Assembly: GCA_019155205.2 (NCBI GenBank)
Contig: JAHNZQ020000049.1
Coordinates: 1,489,369-1,553,368 of the forward strand
Direction: 5' to 3'
DNA length: 64,000 nucleotides
Source of the DNA: Gracilaria vermiculophylla
Lineage: Eukaryota > Rhodophyta > Florideophyceae > Gracilariales > Gracilariaceae
Positions 31,413 to 41,848 of the stretch are shown one piece after another. Within the stretch, counting starts at the first letter, position 1. Each line of letters opens with the position of its first letter. The position numbers and the translations under genes were made by a program. Below the pieces are notes generated by a model. The model did not search any database. It was given only the letters and a program-made list of their open reading frames with translations, and was not told where the DNA came from.

Positions 31413-32190
31413 CCGCGAGCCTCCAAGTGCCTGCGACCAAGTGTGCACACGAATTTCGACCGAATGTGCGCCACCTCTCCATCTCTCACACCACCGCAGC
31501 GCACGACTGTGGGAGCATTCTATTGGTAGCAGCGGTGCCGTCGCGCACCTTGTACGTCTGTGTGTCACATGCATCGACCAGCAAAACTGGACGTCGACGC
31601 GTGCTTGGTGTCGAGCGCTCCGCGCAGCGGCTTGGTGCAAGTGAGCAGAATGGAGCGCGAACTGACATTTTGGCGTGTGCTGCCTGCGTCTTCGCATGAG
31701 CAGCAGTGTTGCACTCCAGTTTGTTTGAGCGCCAATGTAATAAAAACGCGACACAATGCGATGGAAATGCGTTGCTCACCAACGCACGCCCTCGCCAAAC
31801 CCTCTCGTCGCCGTTTCGACGCACTGTCGTGGCCGCCTCTACGAAACAAGCCGGCACGTGATCGGCAACACCGGATGCGAGTGGCCAACGAGTGCTCCAG
31901 AAGGCTCACGGGGGGGGGGGGGCTAATGCAAACGACTCAATGTGAGGCTTTATACTCGGCGCAAATCGCACAGTGTAGCGGCGTTACGTGCCGCTGGCCG
32001 GCGTCTGCGCAACGCAAGCCTTCAATGCAGCACCACCACAGGTGCGAGGCAGCCGAGCACAAGCTCAGAGCGCGCGGCGGGCGGCACCACCTCGCGGCGG
32101 CCGAGGCGCACACGCCGCCGGCGCACGCATCGGGCACCGCAGCGGGGAGCCGGCGCGCGCCACGGGCGGCAGGCCCCCGCCAGCGCGCGC
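31413..32190. other. Convergent intergenic, 778 bp
   Basis: 3' sides of the SANT gene and eL39. It includes a G-run at about 31910-31922. Frames here are unsupported. Confidence 0.45.
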
Positions 32191-32449
32191 CTAGAAGCCC
32201 AGCTTTGTGCGGCGCCAGTGGCGGCGCTTGTTGTTGTACCGAATCTTGTTGTCCGTCTTCATGCGGAACCAGTACGGCGCCTGCCGGTTTTGCCGCGCCT
32301 TCTTGGCGAGCTTCTTCTTGATGAGGAAGGTCTTGTGCGCCGGCTGCTCACGCGCGCGCGCGCGTGCGGCGCTCGGCGGTTAGTCGGGCTCCCCCTCGCG
32401 GGCAGTGCGCGCGCGCTCTCGGATCGGGCGGGCGCTCCCAACTTACCAT
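32191..32449 (-). CDS. RPL39: 60S ribosomal protein eL39, two exons
   Basis: Exon 2 (32191-32343) encodes [20 protein letters not shown] and the following residues to WRRTKLGF, an unmistakable eL39. Exon 1 is just the ATG at 32447-32449, followed by a 103-nt intron with a GTAAGT donor and a GAGCAG acceptor. The product is 51 residues, the family's normal size. eL39 lines the peptide exit tunnel. The gene is too short to appear in ordinary ORF searches. Splitting directly after the start codon makes translation wholly dependent on splicing. Confidence 0.95.
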
Positions 32450-32837
32450 CGTTGACGGGCGGGAGCGAGGAAGCACTTCCTCACGGCACTCTTCTCTTCG
32501 ACGGGGGGGGGGGGGGGGGGGTGGGGCGGGTGCGGTGGGGACGCAACAGCCACGCGGCGGTCGAAGCGCCATGGCGCGCCGCCGCCGCCTGGCGATCATC
32601 GCCGGTGACCACCAGCGCCGACGGGCGGCGCTTACAGCACGCCATCTTACAGACAGCGCGCGCGGCGCGCCCCCGCGCGCACACGCCACGCGGCGTCTCT
32701 GGCAGGCGCGGCGTGCGTGTACCACGTGGCACGCGTGGCAGCGCGCACGGGCGGCGGATGTGCGCGCTCAATGACGCGCGCATGGTAGGTGCGCGCAGTG
32801 GCGCGGCGCGCGCGCGATGGGGGGGGGTGGGTGCGCC
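32450..32837. promoter_or_regulatory. Divergent promoter, eL39 and TrmB-type gene
   Basis: 388 bp. Contains an uninterrupted run of about 21 G at 32501-32521 followed by more G-rich sequence, a strong candidate for quadruplex formation on the plus strand. Confidence 0.4.
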
Positions 32838-33806
32838 ATGGTGCGAGCCGCTTTCGCGCCGCCGCTGCGCCTGCTGCTCGCGCGCCACGCGCCGCCGCGC
32901 CGCGCCGCGCCGCGCCGCGTGCGTCGCAGCGCGCGAGCCATGCAGCGCGCGGCGGCCGCGCAGCTGGTGCAGCCGCCGCCCGAGGCGGCGGAGGCGGCGG
33001 AGGCGGCGGAGGCGGCCGCGGGCGCGGCGGGCGCGGCGGGCGCGGCGGGCGGCGGGCAGGTGCGCGTGCGGCAGCACGTGAACCCGCTGGCGCGGCGGTG
33101 GAGGCGCCCCGTGGCGCTGCCGCGCGACTGGTACGGCGCGGCGTTCGCGGACGCGTCGCTGCCGCTGGTGGTGGACGTGGGCGTGGCCAAGGGGCGCTTC
33201 CTGCTGCGCATGGCGCAGCTGCACCCGCGCCGCAACTTCCTCGGCGTGGAGATCCGCGAGCCGCTGGTGCACCAGGCCAACCGCTGCGCGCGGCAGGCGC
33301 GGCTGACCAACGTGTTCTACGTGGCGGGCAACGCCAACGTGTCGCTGCGCGCCGTTCTGGACTCGGTGCCGCGCGCGGCGCTGCGCCAGCTGCTCATCCA
33401 GTTCTGCGACCCGTGGTTCAAGAAGCGCCACGCGAAGAGGAGAATGGTGAACATGGCGCTGGTGTCGGACATTCACCGCGCGCTTCAGAGGTCGGCGGAG
33501 GCGGAGGCGGAGGCGGCGGGCGGCTCAGCTGCGGCGGCGGCGGCGGCGGCGGCTGCGGCGGCCGAGCAGCGCCAAGTGTTTGTGCAGAGCGACGTGCTGG
33601 AGGTGGCCAGGGAGATGACGCACGTGTTGGACCAGCACGGCGGGTTCCAACGGGTTGCGAAGCAGCGCGAGCTGCGCGTGGACGACGACGGCTGGCTGCT
33701 GCGCAACCCGCTGGCAGTGCGCACGGAGAGGGAGATGGCAGTGACAAACAAGGGCGGGTGCGTTTACCGGGCGCTGTTCCACATTAAGCACGGTGGTGCG
33801 CGGTGA
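32838..33806 (+). CDS. tRNA (guanine-N7)-methyltransferase, bacterial TrmB type
   Basis: A second member of the family, with bacterial or organellar features. It has VVDVGVAKGRFLLRMA as SAM motif, FLGVEIREPLVHQANR, and FCDPWFKKRHAKRRMVN, close to the bacterial PDPWPKKRHxKRR. The N-terminus (about 70 residues) is rich in Arg and Ala and lacks acidic residues until the Glu/Ala repeat, like a transit peptide; plastid or mitochondrial tRNA is the likely substrate. An Ala/Glu insertion of about 25 residues lies in the C-terminal half. ATG codons at 32817 and 32838 are both possible starts; 32838 avoids a glycine-only leader. Confidence 0.88.
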   Translation: MVRAAFAPPLRLLLARHAPPRRAAPRRVRRSARAMQRAAAAQLVQPPPEAAEAAEAAEAAAGAAGAAGAAGGGQVRVRQHVNPLARRWRRPVALPRDWYGAAFADASLPLVVDVGVAKGRFLLRMAQLHPRRNFLGVEIREPLVHQANRCARQARLTNVFYVAGNANVSLRAVLDSVPRAALRQLLIQFCDPWFKKRHAKRRMVNMALVSDIHRALQRSAEAEAEAAGGSAAAAAAAAAAAAEQRQVFVQSDVLEVAREMTHVLDQHGGFQRVAKQRELRVDDDGWLLRNPLAVRTEREMAVTNKGGCVYRALFHIKHGGAR

Positions 33807-35067
33807 AGCGCGGCTGCGTGCGCCAGCGCAGCGCTGGCGTCGGGAACTGTTTGGCGGGGCGTGCTGAGCGTTTTCAAGGCAGTTGGGCGTTGTAGCGCGT
33901 GGTGGCGGGAAGAGGCGGTGGGTTGTGTGGAGCACGGATGGTGGGGTGCGACGGTGGGGTGCGAGTGCGCGAGGTGGGCTGAGCACGACGAGTGTTGTTG
34001 GGAGGAGAGGGGGCGCATATGCGACAGCTGCGTAGGATAATTTTAGTGTGCGACGAAAAGGGCGTGTAGGTGGGTGGCAAGCGTGAAAGCGCTTGTGAAA
34101 GCTGTAAACGGCAGCAAACTTGCGTGCGCGCGTTGTGCTCAGCGGAGACGGTAGCGGCGGCAGGCGTCGGGAGGAGAGTGCGGCAGAAAAGTGGTGATGT
34201 TAACACACAGCAATTTTGTTGCGACGGACGAGTGCTCACGCGCTGTAAACGAGCAGCCAACGCTCTCCTTGAGCGCGCGACACGTGGTGGCGCAGCGCGC
34301 CGAAGCGCTGCAGCAGCTGCGCGCGCAGAGGAGCAATTGCGCAGCACAGTTTGATTGCGGCGATCGACGCACGCCGCGGGCGCGGCGCTGGCGTCGCGCC
34401 CCCAAGCGGCCGGCCGCCCGCGCGAGCGCTCCAGCGCGCCAAGCAGCGCAAGGCCTGCAAAATGGCGCGCGCGTTCGCCATGTGCTCCGCCTCGGTGCGC
34501 GCCCTCGCCACAGCCTGCCAAAACTCGAGCCCTGTCGGCGCTTTGTCTGCTGCGTGCCCGACAAGTGGCTCCCTGTCGTTGCTTTTGCACACACTCAGTG
34601 CATCACACACCACCCGCCTCTGCTTTCGCTCTTCATCAACATCACACCGCTCCGCTTGCACCAATACGGTAAGCAACACGCTGTCTGAGCTTCACCTCCC
34701 GTCCTCCGTTTCACGCTCCACATCGTCACTCTCGGCATGCGTCTGCCGCACCGCAGGTGGCCCGCCTCCCTGCAACTATGCAAAATCTGTTCATAACTTG
34801 CTTCACGTGCCGCACGCTTCATACACCGCCCGTATATCCCCATGTACCTTACTTCAAATCTCCCTACCCTCATCAGCATCATGTGTATGTGCCCACCCGG
34901 TGTGCGCCACCAGTAGTCCGCCCAGTGCAACATCTTCGCCTTGAGCACGTCCGCCCCCATGCATGCCTCCCGTTTGCTGTACCCATCCCACCGAGCAACT
35001 CCCCTTCCCCTTTCGCCTACCACATCATCATCATCAACTGTACCATTTCACTCCAACTCGCTAGTAA
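33807..35067. other. Intergenic, 1.26 kb
   Basis: Open frames on both strands here are composition artefacts. The last 450 bp are strongly pyrimidine-rich on the plus strand, as expected for promoter and leader of the FG-GAP gene. Confidence 0.5.
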
Positions 35068-36588
35068 ATGGCCCCTTACGTACTTCACACTCCGTATTTG
35101 CTCACCTTTGTGCTGCTTGTCTCCGCCCTTGCACAGAACACCCCTTCGTTTACCGACGTTTCCACAGCAGTTGGATTGCCGAACAACCCTCGCAAAAAAT
35201 ACGCAGGTCCTACCATAGCTGATCTTGATCGCGACGGTCGTCCAGATCTCATCTTTTGCTACCATGACGACTTTTTCGCCGAGATTTTTTTCAACCAACC
35301 AGACTCAACTTTCACAAAGTCTCCCTGGCGATCATGGAGGGACAACCATGGCATCGTACCGGTCCCAGTTTCAGTTTCCACCAACAACATGAGATTCACA
35401 ATATCCACCGGGGGCAATTTCGGTCGACAGCCCTCGTCCCCGGGCATGTTTGAGGTCAACCCCGACCGCCTGGTTTCCAACGTATCAAGTGCCGTTGAAA
35501 GCGCCACTGGTAGTGGCAGAACCGCCATCTTTCTCGACCTGTCCTTTTCTCACACCGGCTTCCCCGACGTCCTTTTCTTGAACGCCCCGTCCGAGACCAC
35601 AAACTCCCGTCAGTTTGGCTACGAGAACCAGTTTGGACAGTACAAACTGCGCCTTCCGCAAGGCTTTGAGGCCGATCGCAACTGGTACGGATCCCCCATC
35701 GACGTCGACAATGACCGAATCATGGAAGTGGTCACGCACTACTACATGCTTGCCGCATACAAACTCGTCGCCCCGTGGAAGTTTCGCGACATCACCGACC
35801 AAATATTTCCGTCCGGCGTCAACCGAATGGGCATCGTGGCCATAGCCGAAATAGACTACGACAACGACGGAGACTTTGACCTGTACGTTGCCAGGACCAA
35901 GTCCAGCGACCTCAAGTGGGTGTACGGCGACGCTTTTTTCTACGACTATCTGCTGGAAAACGTGGGAGGCCGCTTTGTGGATGCCACTGCAAAGGCGCGC
36001 ATACCGCGCGCAACGCTGGCGCGAGGCGTCACCGTCGCCGACTTCAACAACGATGGATGGATGGATGTGTTCGTCACGCAGTACGTCGAGGCGGACATTA
36101 TGTTGCTCAACAACGGAGACGGCACGTTCACAAGGGTGGACGGCCTCATCTCACGACCCGCCCAAGTGCGCGGCGACAACGCCGTCGCTTTTGATTACGA
36201 CGGCGACGGCCGCATGGACATTTTGTCCAGTCAGGGCGACTACCACTCGGAGGGAAAACGCGGCAACTTCAAGCTGTTTCGAAACGTCATGAAGCTCGAT
36301 AGAAACCGCCGCTATCTCAAAGTTCGCGTGGGCAACTCTCCGGACGGTGTGGCCACGCCGTTGCATGCCGTTGTCACCGTGGTTGTCGGAGATGGAAGCC
36401 GAAGCATGGTGCAGCGAGTGGGCTCGCCGGGAGCTGCTGTTTCGAGGTCTTACATCGAAACTCTGCACTTTGGACTCGGTAAGTTCAGGTCTGCCGATTC
36501 TGTTTCTGTAACCTACACGCACGGGTTCACGGTCACCAAAGCTGGTGGACAGGCAGGCAGCACCGTGGTTCTCGGAGTCTTGCTCTAG
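35068..36588 (+). CDS. Secreted FG-GAP/VCBS-repeat protein with UnbV-like end
   Basis: A 506-residue protein with a clear signal peptide (hydrophobic TPYLLTFVLLVSALA, cleavage near AQN). It contains at least four calcium-binding beta-propeller repeats with the DxDxDG pattern: DLDRDGRPDLIF, DYDNDGDFDLYV, DFNNDGWMDVFV and DYDGDGRMDILS; DVDNDRIMEV is a weaker fifth. The C-terminal part (RRYLKVRVGN to HFGLG) matches the ASPIC/UnbV domain that follows such repeats in many secreted proteins. Likely extracellular or cell-wall located and Ca-binding; the ligand is unknown. No transmembrane helix or integrin-type tail is present. Confidence 0.88.
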   Translation: MAPYVLHTPYLLTFVLLVSALAQNTPSFTDVSTAVGLPNNPRKKYAGPTIADLDRDGRPDLIFCYHDDFFAEIFFNQPDSTFTKSPWRSWRDNHGIVPVPVSVSTNNMRFTISTGGNFGRQPSSPGMFEVNPDRLVSNVSSAVESATGSGRTAIFLDLSFSHTGFPDVLFLNAPSETTNSRQFGYENQFGQYKLRLPQGFEADRNWYGSPIDVDNDRIMEVVTHYYMLAAYKLVAPWKFRDITDQIFPSGVNRMGIVAIAEIDYDNDGDFDLYVARTKSSDLKWVYGDAFFYDYLLENVGGRFVDATAKARIPRATLARGVTVADFNNDGWMDVFVTQYVEADIMLLNNGDGTFTRVDGLISRPAQVRGDNAVAFDYDGDGRMDILSSQGDYHSEGKRGNFKLFRNVMKLDRNRRYLKVRVGNSPDGVATPLHAVVTVVVGDGSRSMVQRVGSPGAAVSRSYIETLHFGLGKFRSADSVSVTYTHGFTVTKAGGQAGSTVVLGVLL

Positions 36589-37653
36589 CCAGCTCGCCAC
36601 AATAGGTTAGCAGTCGCACAGCATCCTCATGACAATTTTGGTGTGGCCACCGTGCACTTGTGCGACCGGTTTAACAATCATGCGGGCCATGTCGTTCATG
36701 CTGTCCGACGATGAAAGCAATCGCGTACGTGAGGCTGATCGCCTTTTTACTTGCTTGCTGCTCTGAGCGCAGAACTTGAGCACCACAACGCTTGGAGACC
36801 GTCTTGCCCACTAACTGAAGGGCACTACGTTAACACAAGTGGACGCAGTGCTGCTCGCGGTGCACACGGCAGAGCCGACGTTTAGGGTGTTAAAAGGTGA
36901 GCCAGCTTTACTGGCAAAATCTAAAATACATTTTGAATTCAGGTTTGATATTCTGTAGCAGATCGTTCAAACTTTGTGCTACTCTTCACTGCATTACCTA
37001 GCTCAATTTCCAAGGTCGAGACTCTGGCTCTCTTTTCGCTTGTCCTCCCCTTCGTTCGTGCGGTGGGGAGCTCGGCGAAGGTTCTCATGCACGTCCTAGC
37101 GTCCTTTCCTACAACAGAATGTGCTACGTAACAATAATATACCTTGCAGTGCTTTGTCCTATATAGTTGGAGTAGCCGGATACATTATCACCATCCATCT
37201 ATAATGCATATCTCTAAAGTATGAAGGGCATAATATACATTGTGTACAAAGTACACGAAGTAGCGTAAACGCTAGACGAAAGAACAAGTGAGTTTTGTAG
37301 TGAACTATCACTCTCGAATTTACATGTAACAAATACCTCCACGTGTAGGACACATGTCACGTATGTATTCGCCACTGAACACGGCGCGCCACTCGGGGAG
37401 CAGCAACGAGATGCAATGATTGGAGCGCACAGCGCGTGTGCGCTGCAGATTTTAATTGAACCGTCACCTCCCGCGCGTCTCGCTGCTCTCGCTTTCCCCT
37501 CCGCCCGCCGCCGAAACCCAGCCCCCGCACATTCTCTCTCTCTATCTACGCACCATCACCATCAGTCCCCTCCACTCGGCTACCCGCTCATCCGCACCGT
37601 TCACCTCACTTTGCCTCTCCATCGTCCCGCCTGCTTCTTCATCACCCTTAGCT
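36589..37653. other. AT-rich intergenic and LHCR promoter region
   Basis: 1.07 kb, distinctly AT-richer than its neighbours. The last 150 bp are C/T-rich, as in a leader. No open frame is supported. Confidence 0.5.
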
Positions 37654-38498
37654 ATGTTTGCGTTTGTTTCTGGCTTTGCTGGTCTCCCGGCCACCCGTGC
37701 GTCCACTTTCACCGGCAAGTCTTTCGCTGTGCACCATGCCCCTGTCAGAACTGCCCGTTACACCATGGAAGCGAGCAAGTCGGTCCCGTTCTTGCCAAAG
37801 CCGGCAAAACTTGATGGTACCCTACCCGGTGATGTTGGCTTCGATCCGCTCGGCTTCTCTAATGCGTTTGACATCAATTTTCTTCGAGAAGCTGAAGTGA
37901 AGCACGGTATGTTATCCAGGTCCATCACGTGTTGCTGTTCCGCCCCGCCAATTACTAACTTGCGTAATTCTCACGTTCCCCCTAAACGCAGGCCGTATTT
38001 GCATGCTTGCCATTGTTGGGTGGGTCTTCCCGGAAGCTGTGTATCATCTGCCCAACGAAATTTACTCTGCCACAAATCCGCTTTATGCAGTGCCAAAGGT
38101 TGGGTGGCTCCCGGCCATTCAGATTCTTCTCTTCATTGCTGCGTGTGAAGCCGCTACCTCGTACAAAAAGGTGTACGAACAGAAATGTGAGGACCCTGGC
38201 AACTATGGCTTCGACCCTCTCAACCTTGCGGGAACGCCCGAGAAGAAGAAGCGCCAGCAAACCGCAGAGATTAAGAATGGTCGACTGGCTATGATAGCGA
38301 TCGGAGGAGCAATTCATCACGCGCTTCTCACAAACGTCGGTCTAGTGGAACAAATCAAGTCTGGGCAGTGGTGTAAGTTAAGCATTGCTTTTGCACGTTT
38401 GCTTTCTGCCCAACAATCGATTACTGACTCGTTATCTTTTGCTTTTGCACTTCTCATTCTCTATTTTCAAATCAGTCGGCGGGTACTACGTCCATTAA
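37654..38498 (+). CDS. LHCR-type light-harvesting protein, three exons
   Basis: Exons 37654-37906, 37992-38372 and 38476-38498 with GT-AG introns of 85 and 103 nt; 218 residues. A serine/alanine-rich transit peptide precedes the red-algal LHCR start [17 protein letters not shown]. Helix 1 is [21 protein letters not shown], where the Glu and His are chlorophyll ligands. Helix 2 is near [14 protein letters not shown] and helix 3 is [18 protein letters not shown]. The protein ends FGGYYVH. LHCR proteins bind chlorophyll a and zeaxanthin-type carotenoids and serve photosystem I. This gene is the main evidence for a red alga. The last exon codes only seven residues. Confidence 0.93.
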
Positions 38499-38853
38499 TT
38501 TTAAAGGTTGAAAGTGAAGAGGTTGAAGATTGAGAGACAGTAGAGACACAGACGAACCCACGTGCCATTCGACACGCACATGCAGGGCTCCGTAGCCCTT
38601 AAGCCACGGTTCGCTTTCTTTATCAAACAGAGTGGTAACAAACATCACAATATGCAGTTCTCTAAATACATGTACTTGTATGACTCTCACGAGGTAAAAT
38701 ATATTTTTTCCTGTCCCAGAAACACCCGGTTGCCTCCTCACCAGCGCCGCTCGTGTGTGATGACCACTCGCGCAACACGGCTTCTAACGGTGGAACGATC
38801 CTGGCGGATCGGGGGCGCGCGATGTGTCGGCATCCTGCGCGGAAGCGCCACTG
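38499..38853. other. Convergent intergenic, 355 bp
   Basis: 3' regions of the LHCR gene and of the phosphoribosyltransferase gene. No other feature seen. Confidence 0.5.
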
Positions 38854-39573
38854 TCAGTTGTTAACCGATGTCGGGTTATCGACAGTATCTGTCGATGTAC
38901 TAGCTTGATCAGCTTCCAAACTGACGTGAGGCGTCTTCGGGCTCGCTCTCTCCCAAGGATACACGACCCAATCGCTTGTCACAGCAGAGTAAAAGTCTGG
39001 CTCAGTGCCAGAGAAAACGTTCTTCCCAGGCTTGTAATGCAAAACAGCCACCTTGGCGTCCTTGGCCCTCGCCCGCATCACGCGATTCCGAACAGCTTGG
39101 GCGGTACGTCCGCTGTCCCACACGTCATCCACAATGAGCACGCGTCTTCCTTGCAGAGCATCGACGCTTGGAAAGGCCAAAAATCTCGGTTCGGTCATTC
39201 CAAAAAACTGTTCGCCGTCGTCGGAGTAGAACATGACAGTGGCAGAGAGAATGTTGCGCAGTCCGAACTGCTCGCACAGAAGAACGGCCGGCACAAGGCC
39301 GCCTCTTGTGACGGCTAGGACGACGTCAAACCTTTGATCGCGCGCTTGCTGTGCGATGTCTTTGCACATCGCTTCCACCCTGGGCCAGCTCACCCTCTCG
39401 TAGCGGCGCGGTGTGGTTGACATCGCGCCATTCGACGAGGACACGGCCTTGGGGGAGATGCGAGGGCATGACGGTCCAATGCAGCGACGAGGAGACTGCG
39501 AGGTGGCGAGGTATCGATTAGAGGAGCTCAAACAAACGCCAAGTGAATTGAAGCCCACGAAACAAGGTTGCAT
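38854..39573 (-). CDS. Type I phosphoribosyltransferase, purine-salvage-like
   Basis: The core begins near RRYERVSWPRVEAMCKDIA and shows RFDVVLAVTRGGLVPAVLL and the PRPP-binding loop VLIVDDVWDSGRT, typical of xanthine/hypoxanthine phosphoribosyltransferases of bacterial and archaeal type. The tail SDWVVYPWE is also characteristic. The substrate base cannot be fixed by eye. The ATG at 39573 gives a 239-residue protein with a transit-like leader. The frame stays open to 39693 without an ATG, and an upstream exon starting at 39710 is possible. A shorter start at MSTTPRR would give the bare enzyme. Confidence 0.85.
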   Translation of the reverse strand: MQPCFVGFNSLGVCLSSSNRYLATSQSPRRCIGPSCPRISPKAVSSSNGAMSTTPRRYERVSWPRVEAMCKDIAQQARDQRFDVVLAVTRGGLVPAVLLCEQFGLRNILSATVMFYSDDGEQFFGMTEPRFLAFPSVDALQGRRVLIVDDVWDSGRTAQAVRNRVMRARAKDAKVAVLHYKPGKNVFSGTEPDFYSAVTSDWVVYPWERASPKTPHVSLEADQASTSTDTVDNPTSVNN

Positions 39574-40765
39574 GGTGCGCAGAAATGAATCCGCGGACAA
39601 ACGAGCGTAGGTCGCACGGCGTGTCACACTGGAAAGATGGGCGCTGATCTCCTGGGCGGAGACGGGAGGGTGCTCACCTTGGGGTGGGAACAAGGAGCGA
39701 ATGGAGAGGTCATGGCGTTGTTCTCGGAGCCGACCGGGTGTCCCTCTGCCACGACGTACGGCTTAGTATCATGGGAGCGCTTTGGGTCGCCCTGGGCGCA
39801 GAGTGGGCGGCGCTTTGGGCGCGCATATGTCAAAAATTTTTGTGCGTGGCATCGAGACCCGCGCGAGATCTCGGCCATCTCCGCCATCACAGTAACGTTG
39901 ATGGCGGGTGTGCCACCTTGTCAGGTGTGGCATCAAGCATGTTCCCCCCACCGCCGATGATGGCGGTGGTATTGTGATGTTGCCGCTAACGGTGCAAGTG
40001 ACGGGTTTGATAGCAGCGACGGTGTGCTGTCGCATTTTCTGCACGCAAGTTGTAGTCCTGCACGTAAGCACCGCAGCACCGTTCCTCGTTGAAGTCCTGC
40101 AAAGGCAGATTGCGATGACAAGTCCATCGGAACGGGGCTGGCTTTTATGAGCATGCGAGCATATCACGTACGCGCGTTCACTCCCGCAGAACTGTAAAGA
40201 ACTGATGCAAAAGCGAGCGGCGTTGAACGTTTTGGCCCCAGTGCTTCGTAGGTCTCACACCATGCAAAACAAACTTTCACGCATCACAGCAAGAAATAAA
40301 AGGTCGAGGACTTGTTCGCGATCAGGTGCGCTTGTGAGTGAGCAAAATACAAACTGCGAACCAAAGTTCTTCTTTACCTCTCACTAGCTAGTAAGTACGT
40401 GTTGTTGCCGTCGCCTATTCTTTAATTACAGTGGTGGTGGCAAAATGAAGAGAACGAATATCCACTAGTGTTCAAAGTGGTGCGAGACGACCGTGATCGT
40501 CAGTTGCACAATAGCGTCTCCTCGTGCTTGATGACGAGGGCAGTCACAGTTGGAGAACAAATGAGGTGCCTCAGCAACAGATATATCGAAACTCATAGAA
40601 CCTTTCGAAACGAAGTCCAATCGTGACATCCAGCAAAATAAAAACCTGGAGTGATTGGAACTAAGATGCAGGGGCGACGGGGTGGATGGGGGCAAAAAGA
40701 ATAATCTAATCAACTACGAGACGATGTCACATAAAATGAGATGAATGCATGCAGAGGACGCAGAG
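39574..40765. other. Intergenic, 1.19 kb
   Basis: Upstream of the phosphoribosyltransferase and downstream of the transporter. A GT-AG segment at 39642-39667 could be a tiny intron of the former (see findings). Otherwise no gene. Confidence 0.45.
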
Positions 40766-41848
40766 CTACGGATTTGAATCGGTGTTTGACGAAGGTCTCG
40801 AGGAGAGATTTGTTGGGGAGGTGAGTAGAACAGTATCGCCATTCCTCTCGGTTGGTTGGGTGGGGGCGACAGGTTCCGCAGAGGTAGACGTCTTGAGGGG
40901 CTTTGGACCAACGTGTTTGAAAATGGCAAAGCTAATTTGCCCTGCCAATGCGATAAGCAGTCCTACAACGTTGAGCAGGGTGGGCACATAACCCCAAGAA
41001 AAGAAACCCAATACAGACTGCAAGACATTCTTGACCTGTCCGGCGACGGAGGTGGTGAGCGGAGAGGTTATGTGCGTGCAGATAGAGGTGGAAAGGTTAA
41101 CACAAAAGGCGGAGATTGCGACGAAGCAAAGCGAGATGATGAAAGAGGGTGAATCACGGAGATCTGGATCGGAGTGGTAGCGGTAGATGGCACTTTGCAC
41201 GTCACCTGTGAAGACGGCGATGAAAAGTATGATGGGAAAGCCTATTATGTTGGTGTAGTACAGGAGGGAGGTGGGGTCGAGCTGCAGTTCGCTCATGACA
41301 CGCTTGATGGAGGCGAGGTAAGCGGCGGTCAATGCGTTGTTGAGGAAGACGAGGGCATAGCCGACGAGGGTGAAGGTGACGTCTCCCAAAGCGGACACAA
41401 AGGCTCCAAAGGTTAAGACGAAAACGGATATGACGACGGCGGGGGCGTAGGTCTTGTGGAGCATGACGTACTCGGCGGCCATGACGAAGAGGACGGTGAG
41501 CCTTCTGAAGGCGGAAAACATTGGAATGTTGACGCGCGACAGGGCGGAGAGTCCGACGGTGACGTTGGCGACGAAGAACAGCGTGGAGGGCAGCAATCGA
41601 TAGTAGTCGGCGGTTTTGAGAGACGGGATGGCGACGAGGGAGGGGGTGAGAATGGAGGCGAGGGCGAGGAGCACGATGGTGACGGCAGCCTGCAAAGCCA
41701 TGAGTGACGACGGGTAGTTGAAGTTGAAGTGCGTTAAACAGGCCTTATTGACGAAAATTGCGCCCAGCGAACTGGCGCAGAAGAAGAGCAGGGCGGCGGC
41801 GACGCGGCGCATCGAGGCGTCAGAGGCGGGATTGAGGGAGAGCGCCAT
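40766..41848 (-). CDS. Nucleotide-sugar transporter, SLC35D/VRG4-like
   Basis: 360 residues from the ATG at 41848; the longer open frame begins with GTG. About ten hydrophobic helices fit the drug/metabolite transporter fold. Family signatures include NKACLTHFNFNYPSSLMALQ in the first two helices, LLPSTLFFVANVTVGLSALS, NIPMFSAFRRLTVLF with the conserved FRR, and the late AGQVKNVLQSVLGFF segment. These resemble GDP-mannose and UDP-sugar carriers of the Golgi. The exact nucleotide sugar is not deducible. The tail is hydrophilic and Ser/Thr/Pro-rich. It is divergent from the GET3-like gene. Confidence 0.9.
   Translation of the reverse strand: MALSLNPASDASMRRVAAALLFFCASSLGAIFVNKACLTHFNFNYPSSLMALQAAVTIVLLALASILTPSLVAIPSLKTADYYRLLPSTLFFVANVTVGLSALSRVNIPMFSAFRRLTVLFVMAAEYVMLHKTYAPAVVISVFVLTFGAFVSALGDVTFTLVGYALVFLNNALTAAYLASIKRVMSELQLDPTSLLYYTNIIGFPIILFIAVFTGDVQSAIYRYHSDPDLRDSPSFIISLCFVAISAFCVNLSTSICTHITSPLTTSVAGQVKNVLQSVLGFFSWGYVPTLLNVVGLLIALAGQISFAIFKHVGPKPLKTSTSAEPVAPTQPTERNGDTVLLTSPTNLSSRPSSNTDSNP

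Noticed and set aside
29970..31754. Minus-strand frame of 594 codons opposite the SANT-like gene
   Set aside because: Composition artefact; glycine and arginine runs mirror the polyproline codons of the real gene.
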